From assembly GCA_947630345.1 (NCBI GenBank), contig CANRHF010000090.1:1-7648 (forward strand): DNA of 7,648 bases, given 5' to 3'. The first letter of the stretch is position 1. The number at the start of each line of letters is the position of its first letter. Below the pieces are notes generated by a model. It saw only the letters and a program-made list of their open reading frames with translations, searched no databases and was not told where the DNA came from. Shown piece by piece: positions 1 through 6,016 of the stretch. The position numbers were made by a program, and so were the translations under genes. This DNA is from an uncultured Oscillospiraceae bacterium (GTDB taxonomy: Bacteria; Bacillota; Clostridia; Oscillospirales; Oscillospiraceae).

Positions 1-1322
1 ACGACCCGCCCACGGCCTTGGCCGCGGCGGTGGTGGGGATGCTGGCGGTCAATCCCATGACGGTGACGAGTATCAGCTTCCAGCTCTCCGTGGGCTGCAT
101 GGCGGGGATCTTCCTGTTCTCGGAGCCGCTCCGTACCTGGCTGATGGAGCGGCTGGGCGGGGAGGGCAAGACCCTTCGGGCCCGGCTGGTCCGCTGGCTG
201 GCCGGAGGCGTCTCCGTGACCCTGGGGGCGATGGCCGTGACCACGCCCCTGTCCGCCGCCTACTTTGGGGCGGTGAGCCTGGTGGGGCCTGTGACCAATC
301 TGCTGTGCCTATGGGCGGTGAATCTGCTGTTTTACGCCGCCATGCTCTCCTGCGCCCTGGGCTGGCTCTTTCTGCCGGCGGGGCGGGCGCTGGCATGGCT
401 GGCGGCGTGGCTTGCCAGGTACGTCCTGGGCGCTGCCCGGGTGCTGGCCGCCTTTCCGCTGGCGGCGGTGTATACCGTGAACCCCTACGCTGTGATCTGG
501 CTGGTGGGATGCTATATTTTGCTGGGCGTTTTTCTGCTGCTTCCGCAAAAGAAACCCCTGCTGTTCTCCTGCTTGGGGATCGCGGGGCTGTGCGCGGCGC
601 TGCTGGTCTCCTGGTTCCTGCCCCGGCTGGATCATTTCCGGCTGACGGTCCTGGACGTGGGCCAGGGGCAGTGCCTGCTCTTTCAGAGCGAGGGAAAGAC
701 CTATCTGGTGGACTGCGGCGGGGACAATGCCCAGGACGCGGCGGATCTGGCGGCGGACACCCTGCTGTCCCAGGGAATCCGGCGGCTGGACGGGGTGATC
801 CTGACTCATTTCGACGCCGACCACGCGGCGGGGCTGCCCTATCTGCTTACCCGGATCCCGACGAACATCCTGTTTCTTCCGGAGGAAGACCCAGGCTATG
901 GCGCCGGGCAATCCAGCCTGACGGTGGAGGGAAGCTATCAGATTTCCTATGCCGATACCAGGATTTCTCTCTTTCCCGGGGACCCGGCGCTGTCTGACAA
1001 CGACGGGAGCCTGTGCGTTCTGTTCCAGACAGCCGGGACGGATATTCTTGTCACCGGCGACCGCTCCGCCGCCGGGGAGGCGGCGCTGATGGAGGGCTTT
1101 CCTCTGCCGGAGCTGGAGGTGTTGATCGTGGGCCACCACGGCTCCAAGACCTCCACATCCCCGGACCTTTTGGAGGCGACCCATCCAAAGGTGGCGGTGA
1201 TCAGCGTGGGGGCGGACAATTCTTACGGCCATCCGGCCCCGGAAATTCTGGACCGGCTGTCCCAATTCGGCTGCACCGTCTACCGTACCGACGAGGACGG
1301 AACCATTATTTACAGGGGGTGA
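1..1322 (+). CDS. comEC: ComEC/Rec2 DNA internalization protein, 3' part (5' end outside window)
   Basis: ComEC forms the inner-membrane channel that brings single-stranded DNA into the cytoplasm during natural transformation. The frame is open from the left edge (first whole codon at position 3), so the start lies upstream. The TTG at 18 is an internal leucine of a conserved Competence-domain segment (ALAAAVVGMLAVNP, then FQLSV), not a start. Of the 439 visible residues, about 70-205 contain several hydrophobic helices, the end of the channel domain. From about 212 a metallo-beta-lactamase domain follows: VLDVGQG (216-222), HFDADH (269-274, the metal-binding HxDxDH form), TGD (351-353), GHHGS (377-381) and NSYGHP (406-411). 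These motifs, in this order, are typical of the ComEC C-terminal domain, thought to act as a nuclease on the non-transforming strand. The protein ends normally with TGA at 1320-1322 and is not degraded. The N-terminal OB-fold region cannot be seen. holA follows after 4 nt. Confidence 0.94.
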   Translation, partial: DPPTALAAAVVGMLAVNPMTVTSISFQLSVGCMAGIFLFSEPLRTWLMERLGGEGKTLRARLVRWLAGGVSVTLGAMAVTTPLSAAYFGAVSLVGPVTNLLCLWAVNLLFYAAMLSCALGWLFLPAGRALAWLAAWLARYVLGAARVLAAFPLAAVYTVNPYAVIWLVGCYILLGVFLLLPQKKPLLFSCLGIAGLCAALLVSWFLPRLDHFRLTVLDVGQGQCLLFQSEGKTYLVDCGGDNAQDAADLAADTLLSQGIRRLDGVILTHFDADHAAGLPYLLTRIPTNILFLPEEDPGYGAGQSSLTVEGSYQISYADTRISLFPGDPALSDNDGSLCVLFQTAGTDILVTGDRSAAGEAALMEGFPLPELEVLIVGHHGSKTSTSPDLLEATHPKVAVISVGADNSYGHPAPEILDRLSQFGCTVYRTDEDGTIIYRG

Positions 1323-1326
1323 ATCC

Positions 1327-2364
1327 ATGGCAAGGCCCGTTGACGATCCGCTGAACGCTCTGAAAAGGGCGCTGCGGGACAATGCCCCCGCCCGGCTGTA
1401 TGTTTTTTACGGGGAGGAAGTCTTCCTCCTGCGCCACTATCTGGACCGGCTGAAAAAGCTATTGGTGGACCCGGCCACGGAGGCCTTCAATTACCACCGG
1501 CTCAACGGCGAGACCTTCTCCTGCCAGGCTCTCCAGGACGCTGTGGAGGCCCTGCCCATGATGGCGGAGCGCACCTTCGTCTGGGTGGACGAGGTGGATC
1601 TGTTCAAGCTGCCGGAGAGCGACCGGGATTTTCTGGGAAACTTGCTCTCCGACATCCCCGACTACTGCACCCTGGTCCTGACCTATGAGACGGTGGTCTG
1701 GAAGCCGGACAAGCGGCAAAAGAAGCTGTATGGCGCCCTGGCGGCCGGCCAGATCGTGGAGTTCACCCGGCAGAGCCGGCACGACCTGATCGCCTGGGTG
1801 GGCCGGCACTTCGCCTCCCAGGGCAAGCGGATCAGCTCCGACCTGGCGGGCTATCTGGTGGACCTGACCGGGGGCTCCATGACCCTGCTCTCCGGGGAGA
1901 TCGCCAAGATTTCCGCCTATTCCGGGACGGAGGAGATCGTCAAAAGCGATATCGATGCCGTCACCGAGCCGGTGCTGGAGGCGGTGGTGTTCCAGATGAC
2001 GGACCTGCTGGCCCAGGGGGCCTATGGCGAGGCGCTGAAAAAGCTCCAGACCCTGCTGCTGATGCGGCAGGAGCCCCTGGCGATCCTGGGGGCGGTGGGG
2101 AACCACTTTCGCCGCCTGGGCGCGGCCCGGACCCTGCTGGACAGGGGCATGGGCCCGGGCGAGCTGGCCAAGCTCTATGGGCTGGCGGACTATCCCGCCC
2201 GGAAGACTATGGCCGCCGCCGGAAAATTCTCTCCCGCCTTTTGCTCAAAGGCGGCGGAGCTGGTACTGGAGACGGACTACCGGATGAAGACCTCCTTCGA
2301 CGATCCGGAGCGGCTGCTGGAGCAACTGCTTTTGGAGCTGGCCCAGGAGGGGAAAAATGGTTAG
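1327..2364 (+). CDS. holA: DNA polymerase III subunit delta
   Basis: The delta subunit opens the beta sliding clamp and is part of the clamp-loader complex at the replication fork. The 345-residue length matches the family (about 340-350). Visible features are LYVFYGEEVFLL (24-35), the degenerate nucleotide-binding loop of this AAA+-like protein. Next come the VDEV stretch (87-90) and LVLTYE (116-121) in the position of the Walker B and sensor strands, without an ATPase signature, as expected for delta. A lid segment with LTGGSMTLLSGEIAKI (180-195) follows, then the C-terminal helical collar domain containing ALKKLQTLL and LGAVGNHFRRL (236-264). ATG 1327 is chosen because AGGGGG at 1314-1319 sits 7 nt upstream, inside the last comEC codons. 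comEC ends 4 nt before, and the comEC-holA order is common in Firmicutes. The 3' end overlaps the next gene by 8 nt. The rpsT gene often found near holA is not seen here. Confidence 0.95.
   Translation: MARPVDDPLNALKRALRDNAPARLYVFYGEEVFLLRHYLDRLKKLLVDPATEAFNYHRLNGETFSCQALQDAVEALPMMAERTFVWVDEVDLFKLPESDRDFLGNLLSDIPDYCTLVLTYETVVWKPDKRQKKLYGALAAGQIVEFTRQSRHDLIAWVGRHFASQGKRISSDLAGYLVDLTGGSMTLLSGEIAKISAYSGTEEIVKSDIDAVTEPVLEAVVFQMTDLLAQGAYGEALKKLQTLLLMRQEPLAILGAVGNHFRRLGAARTLLDRGMGPGELAKLYGLADYPARKTMAAAGKFSPAFCSKAAELVLETDYRMKTSFDDPERLLEQLLLELAQEGKNG
2345..2350 (+). promoter_or_regulatory. Perfect Shine-Dalgarno for the RNase M5-like gene, inside holA
   Basis: AGGAGG lies 6 nt before ATG 2357 and within the last codons of holA. 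It fixes the start of the RNase M5-like gene and implies that the two genes are translated from one mRNA with a short overlap. Confidence 0.8.
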
Positions 2365-2950
2365 GATTCGGGAGGCCATCGTGGTGGAGGGGCGGTACGA
2401 CAAAAACGCCCTGGCCCAGATCGTGGACACCCCCATTTTCGTTACCGACGGCTTTCGGATTTTCCACGACCCCCGGCAGCTGGCCCTGCTCCGGGCGGCG
2501 GCGGAAAAGCGAGGGCTGATCGTATTCACCGACGCCGACGGGGCGGGCCTGGTGATCCGCAATTATCTGAAGGGCGCGATCAACCCACAGTATCTCAAAC
2601 ACGCCTACACCCCCACCATTATGGGCAAGGAGCGGCGGAAGGCCGCCCCCGGCCGGGCGGGCCTTCTGGGGGTGGAGGGCATGGACCCGGAGACGCTGAT
2701 TGACGCCCTCCGCCGGGCAGGCGCCACCTTTCAGGAGGGAGCGGCGGCCCGCCAGGGCCTGACCAAGCAGGACCTGATGGCGCTGGGCCTGTCCGGAGGC
2801 CCGAACAGCGCCGAAAAGCGGCGTGCCTTGGCCCAAAAGCTGGGCCTGCCGGAAAATTTGAGCAGCAACGCGTTGTTACAGGCCCTGGATTTGCTGATGA
2901 GCCGGGAGGAGCTGGCAAAATTGGCCGGGGCCTTGGAGAAGGAACCATGA
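2357..2950 (+). CDS. rnmV: RNase M5-like TOPRIM/DUF4093 protein
   Basis: RNase M5 trims precursor 5S rRNA in Firmicutes through a TOPRIM nuclease domain. This 197-residue protein has the TOPRIM acidic residues: IVVEGRYDK (8-16, Glu11) and VFTDADGAGLVIR (56-68, Asp59 and Asp61). It also has the C-terminal features I recall from Bacillus RNase M5: GVEGMDPE (105-112, compare GVEHA) and DLMALGLSGGPNSAEKRR (139-156, compare DLIHAGLIGGPAAKCRR). The length is close to the Bacillus enzyme (186). The start at 2357 is supported by AGGAGG 6 nt upstream. The gene overlaps holA by 8 nt and the ABC-F gene by 4 nt (ATGA). In Bacillus rnmV sits with ksgA, so the neighbourhood differs here. The VEGRYDKN and TDGFRIF wording resembles a clostridial branch of the family, so this may be a paralogue with another RNA substrate. 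The TOPRIM/DUF4093 assignment is strong; the exact 5S role is inferred. Confidence 0.85.
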   Translation: MVRIREAIVVEGRYDKNALAQIVDTPIFVTDGFRIFHDPRQLALLRAAAEKRGLIVFTDADGAGLVIRNYLKGAINPQYLKHAYTPTIMGKERRKAAPGRAGLLGVEGMDPETLIDALRRAGATFQEGAAARQGLTKQDLMALGLSGGPNSAEKRRALAQKLGLPENLSSNALLQALDLLMSREELAKLAGALEKEP

Positions 2951-4818
2951 TCGATGTATCGGTAAAGGATCTGACAAAATTTTTCGTCATTGGCGAGAAC
3001 CTCTTAGACGGCCTGACCTTTCAGGTCCAGGAGGGGGAGCGGGTGGCCATTCTGGGCCGGAACGGCTGCGGAAAGACCACCTTATTCCGCATTCTCACCG
3101 GCGAATTGGACTATGACAGTGGGGAAGTTTATGTAAACCCCGACAAACGCCTGGGCCTGATTTCCCAAATCCCCCGGTTCCCGGCTGGGTACACCGTGGA
3201 GGAGGTGCTGCGCTCCGCCTTTGTGCCCCTGCTGCGGCTGCGGCGGCGGATGGAGCGGCTGGAAGGGGAGATGGCCGCCGGGGCCACCAAGGAGCAGCTC
3301 CGGGAGTACGACAGCCTGGGAGAGCGCTTTGTGTCCGGCGGGGGCTATGACATGGATGTGGAGACGGACAAGGTCTGCAACGGCCTGGGCATCCCCCCGG
3401 AGCAGCGGGAACAGGAATTTGACAGCCTCTCCGGCGGGGAGCGGACCCGGGTGAACCTGGCCCGGCTCCTGCTGGAAAAGACGGACATCCTGCTGCTGGA
3501 CGAGCCCACCAACCACCTGGATCTGAAAAGCGTGGAGTGGCTGGAGGAGTACCTGCTTTCCTTCAAGGGCACGGTGCTGGTGATCTCCCACGACCGGTAT
3601 TTTCTGGACCGGGTGGCCCAGCGGGTGGTGGAGATCGCCGACGGCCATGGAGAATACTATTCCGGCAACTACACCTTCTACATGGAGGAAAAGCAGGCCC
3701 GCTTCAATCTCCAGCTCAAGCAGTACGAGCAGGAGCAGGCCAAGCTGAAGCAGCTGGGCTACACCGTGGAGCGGATGAAGGGCTGGGGCATCAACAACCG
3801 CACCCTCTACCGCCGGGCCATGTCCATCCAGCACCGGATGGAGCGCATTGAAAAGACCAAGCGCCCCCAGAAGGAGAAGACCATGCGCGCCTCCTTTGCC
3901 CAGCGGGATTTTTTCGGGGACGTGGTGTTCCAGATGAAAAACGTCTCCAAGAGCTTCGGGGACCGGACCCTCTTTTCCGGGGTGGACCTCCGGGTGGAGG
4001 GAGGCGAGCGGATCGCCCTGCTGGGGGACAACGGGGCGGGGAAGACCACCTTCCTAAACTGCCTCCTGGGCCAGGAGCCTTGCCAGGGGAAGATTCAATT
4101 CGGCCCCACGGTCAAGTGGGGGTACCTGCCCCAGATCATCCACTTTTCCCACCCGGAGCGGAGTCTGTACGACACCATGCTCTATGAGAAAAACTGCACC
4201 CCCCAGCAGGCCCGGGACCGCCTGGGCGCCTTCCTGTTTCAGGGGGAGGACGTATTCAAGGCCGTGGGCAACCTGTCCGGCGGGGAGCAGTCCCGGCTGC
4301 GGCTGTGTATGCTCATGGACGAGAAAATCAATCTGCTGATTTTGGACGAGCCCACCAACCACCTGGACATCGCCTCCCGGGAGTGGGTGGAGGCGGCCAT
4401 CGAGGAATTTGAGGGGACGTTGCTATTTGTGTCCCACGACCGGTATTTTATCGAGAAATTCGCCGAGCGGATCTGGCTCCTGGAGGACGGGACTCTGAAG
4501 GACTTCCCCTACGGCTATGAAAAATACCGGGCCGTCCAGGAGCGGGCGGCCATGGTCAAGCCCGCCGAGGGACCCCACAAACCCAAGAAGGACCGGACTA
4601 AGGGCGGCGCCAAGGAGGCGGAGAAGCTGGTCCGCCGTTTAGAGCGGGAGATCGAGGCCCAGGAGGCCCAAATTCGGGACCTGGACGGGCAAATTCAGGC
4701 CGCCTCGGCTGACTATCAGGTATTGACGGGATTGCTTGCGGAGAAGGAACAGGCGGAGGAAACTCTCTCCGGCCTCATGGAGCAATGGGAGGCCGCCGCC
4801 GAGGCCCTGGACGGTTGA
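2947..4818 (+). CDS. ABC-F family ATPase (ribosome-associated type)
   Basis: This is a soluble twin-ABC ATPase without membrane segments, the ABC-F type that binds the ribosomal E site and assists stalled or slow translation. The first ATPase domain has Walker A GRNGCGKTT (37-45), signature LSGGE (161-165), Walker B LLLDEPTNHLD (182-192, catalytic Glu186) and switch His215. The second has GDNGAGKTT (360-368), LSGGE (443-447), LILDEPTNHLD (464-474, Glu468) and His497. Between them, residues about 240-310 form the charged two-helix linker (P-site tRNA interaction motif), with the basic segment KTKRPQKEK. A short arm-like insert lies at about 92-130. Residues about 550-623 form a Lys/Glu-rich coiled coil like the Uup/YdiF C-terminal domain, and the 623-residue length fits that group. 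ATG 2947 overlaps the previous stop as ATGA, with GGAG at 2935-2938. A housekeeping role is more likely than antibiotic resistance, since the context is a core operon. I cannot assign a subfamily. Confidence 0.93.
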   Translation: MIDVSVKDLTKFFVIGENLLDGLTFQVQEGERVAILGRNGCGKTTLFRILTGELDYDSGEVYVNPDKRLGLISQIPRFPAGYTVEEVLRSAFVPLLRLRRRMERLEGEMAAGATKEQLREYDSLGERFVSGGGYDMDVETDKVCNGLGIPPEQREQEFDSLSGGERTRVNLARLLLEKTDILLLDEPTNHLDLKSVEWLEEYLLSFKGTVLVISHDRYFLDRVAQRVVEIADGHGEYYSGNYTFYMEEKQARFNLQLKQYEQEQAKLKQLGYTVERMKGWGINNRTLYRRAMSIQHRMERIEKTKRPQKEKTMRASFAQRDFFGDVVFQMKNVSKSFGDRTLFSGVDLRVEGGERIALLGDNGAGKTTFLNCLLGQEPCQGKIQFGPTVKWGYLPQIIHFSHPERSLYDTMLYEKNCTPQQARDRLGAFLFQGEDVFKAVGNLSGGEQSRLRLCMLMDEKINLLILDEPTNHLDIASREWVEAAIEEFEGTLLFVSHDRYFIEKFAERIWLLEDGTLKDFPYGYEKYRAVQERAAMVKPAEGPHKPKKDRTKGGAKEAEKLVRRLEREIEAQEAQIRDLDGQIQAASADYQVLTGLLAEKEQAEETLSGLMEQWEAAAEALDG

Positions 4819-4843
4819 CAGACCGGCCCGGCGGCCCTATAAT
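4815..4843 (+). promoter_or_regulatory. Exact consensus sigma-A promoter for the M50 protease-mrp unit
   Basis: TTGACA at 4815-4820 and TATAAT at 4838-4843 are separated by exactly 17 bp, a full match to the housekeeping consensus in both hexamers and spacing. The -35 box overlaps the ABC-F stop codon (TGA 4816-4818). The spacer is 16 of 17 G or C. A start of transcription near 4849-4851 would give a leader of about 18 nt, enough for the ribosome-binding site and nothing more. Seen in sequence; activity is inferred. Confidence 0.85.
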
Positions 4844-4852
4844 GGAACTTAG

Positions 4853-4864
4853 AGGGGGGAGAGG
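4853..4864 (+). promoter_or_regulatory. Purine-rich ribosome-binding site of the M50 protease gene
   Basis: AGGGGGGAGAGG precedes ATG 4868, ending 3 nt before it. Several registers can pair with the 16S rRNA end, the AGGGGG part having the better spacing. It supports ATG 4868 as the start. Confidence 0.65.
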
Positions 4865-4867
4865 CCC

Positions 4868-6016
4868 ATGTCCAAGCCCAAAAAATGGCAAAAACTGCTC
4901 TTTACCGCGGGGATGTTTGTCCTCGGCGTGGCCCTGGGCGTGGCCATCGACGTGCTTTACCTGATCCCGGCGCTGGAGTCCGGGGCGTCCTTTTGGATTG
5001 TTATGTTAACCGCCTTTGGCTACCTGGCCCTTTTTCTCCTGGCCTATTTTCTCCAGCTGGTGATCCACGAGGCGGGGCACCTGCTCTTCGGCCTGCTGAC
5101 GGGCTACCGGTTCCTGTCCTTCCGGATCGGGAGCCTGACCCTGGTAAAACGGCCCGAGGGGCTCCGGCTGTGCCGCTATGCCCTGGCGGGCACCGCCGGG
5201 CAGTGCCTTTTGGCCCCGCCGGAGCTGGTGGACGGGAAAATGCCGGTGATCCTCTACAACTTGGGGGGCGTACTTCTCAATCTGATTACCGGGGCGGCCT
5301 TTTTGGCCCTGAGCTTCCTGGCTCCCGGTACGCTGCCGGGGAACTTTCTGGGCCTGCTGGCCTTGGCGGGGGCGGCGATCGCCCTGATGAACGGCGTCCC
5401 CATCCACACCCCCCAGGTGGACAACGACGGCTATAACGCCTTGGCTCTGACCCGGGACCGGGAGACCGTGAAGGCCTTCTGGACCCAGATGAAGTGCATG
5501 GAGCAGACCGCCCTGGGCCGCCGGCTCCGGGATCTGCCGGAGGAGTGGTTCCAAATTTCTCCTGCCGCCATAGCCAAAAGCGCCCTGGCCGCCACGGTGG
5601 GGGCCCTTGCCTGCAACCGGCTGCTGGATTCCGGGGAGGTGGAGGAAACCGCTCAGGCCATCGACCGGTTGCTGTCCTCCGACGCCGCCCTGGCGGGGAT
5701 CCACCGGAATCTGCTGCTTCTGGACCGGGTATTCTGCGCCACGGTTTTGGAGGACGGCCTGGACACGGGTTCCATTATGGAAGACCCCCAGATGCGGTCC
5801 TTCCGCCGGTCCATGGCCGGCGCTATCACCGTCTTGCGGACGGAGATGGCCTATGCCCTCCTGGTCAAAAAGGACCAGAAGGAAGCGGAAAATTTGAAAA
5901 TCAAGTTTGAAAAGGAGGCCAAGGCCTATCCCTACCCCGCCGATGTGGCGTCGGAGCGGATGCTGCTGGCCCTGGCCGAGGCAAAATACGAAAAAAGGAG
6001 CGAACTTCATGAGTAG
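4868..6016 (+). CDS. M50-family (site-2-protease-like) membrane zinc metalloprotease with long C-terminal helical extension
   Basis: Site-2-protease relatives cut substrates within or near the membrane. This 382-residue protein has hydrophobic helices at about 11-34, 44-66, 126-152 and 157-177. The zinc motif HEAGH (67-71; His67, Glu68, His71) lies at the end of the second helix. NDGYN (186-190) supplies Asp187 as the probable third ligand, equivalent to the LDG motif of the family. GTAGQCLLAPPE (108-119) and YNLGGVLLNL (130-139) between them resemble clostridial M50 proteins I recall. There is no PDZ domain, unlike RseP/RasP. Instead, about 190 residues (195-382) form a soluble, charged, helix-rich tail of no family I recognise; its helical spacing might suit a TPR-like repeat, which is a guess. 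It is the first gene after a consensus promoter and overlaps mrp by 8 nt. Substrate unknown. Family call firm, function open. Confidence 0.85.
   Translation: MSKPKKWQKLLFTAGMFVLGVALGVAIDVLYLIPALESGASFWIVMLTAFGYLALFLLAYFLQLVIHEAGHLLFGLLTGYRFLSFRIGSLTLVKRPEGLRLCRYALAGTAGQCLLAPPELVDGKMPVILYNLGGVLLNLITGAAFLALSFLAPGTLPGNFLGLLALAGAAIALMNGVPIHTPQVDNDGYNALALTRDRETVKAFWTQMKCMEQTALGRRLRDLPEEWFQISPAAIAKSALAATVGALACNRLLDSGEVEETAQAIDRLLSSDAALAGIHRNLLLLDRVFCATVLEDGLDTGSIMEDPQMRSFRRSMAGAITVLRTEMAYALLVKKDQKEAENLKIKFEKEAKAYPYPADVASERMLLALAEAKYEKRSELHE
5996..6000 (+). promoter_or_regulatory. Shine-Dalgarno that sets the mrp start
   Basis: AGGAG after an A-run, 8 nt before ATG 6009 and inside the protease gene's last codons. 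It argues for 6009 over the upstream in-frame ATG at 5907, whose extra 34 residues are a Pro/Arg/Trp-rich out-of-frame reading of the protease tail. Confidence 0.8.

Noticed and set aside
18..20. TTG as a start of comEC
   Set aside because: The frame is open to the left edge and the preceding residues (DPPTA) continue the conserved Competence-domain segment, so it is an internal leucine.
309..1382. Open frame on the - strand (357 codons) opposite comEC
   Set aside because: Same antisense composition artefact. The + strand frame has all ComEC motifs.
2866..2875. 10-bp palindrome CAACGCGTTG
   Set aside because: It sits inside the RNase M5-like coding region with no promoter nearby. A single palindrome of this length is expected by chance.
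3082..3834. Open frame on the - strand (250 codons) opposite the ABC-F gene
   Set aside because: Antisense shadow of the first ATPase domain and linker; low-complexity Leu/Gln/His/Gly content and no plausible start context.
3497..4367. A 25-nt exact direct repeat (3497-3521 and 4343-4367), plus shorter repeats around the switch histidines
   Set aside because: They encode the same DEPTNHLD and SHDRYF motifs in the two ATPase domains of one protein. Domain duplication and shared codon preference explain them.
2947..4818. ABC-F gene as an antibiotic-resistance determinant
   Set aside because: It is embedded by ATGA overlap in a core operon, shows no compositional shift or mobile flanks, and has a Uup/YdiF-like tail.
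4825..4836. GGCC repeat in the gap after the ABC-F gene as a terminator hairpin
   Set aside because: The stem would be only 4 bp and no T-run follows; the sequence after it is the TATAAT box.
5907..6008. Upstream in-frame extension of mrp
   Set aside because: The extra residues are an out-of-frame translation of the protease tail. ATG 6009 has a well-placed AGGAG and begins directly at the cysteine motif.
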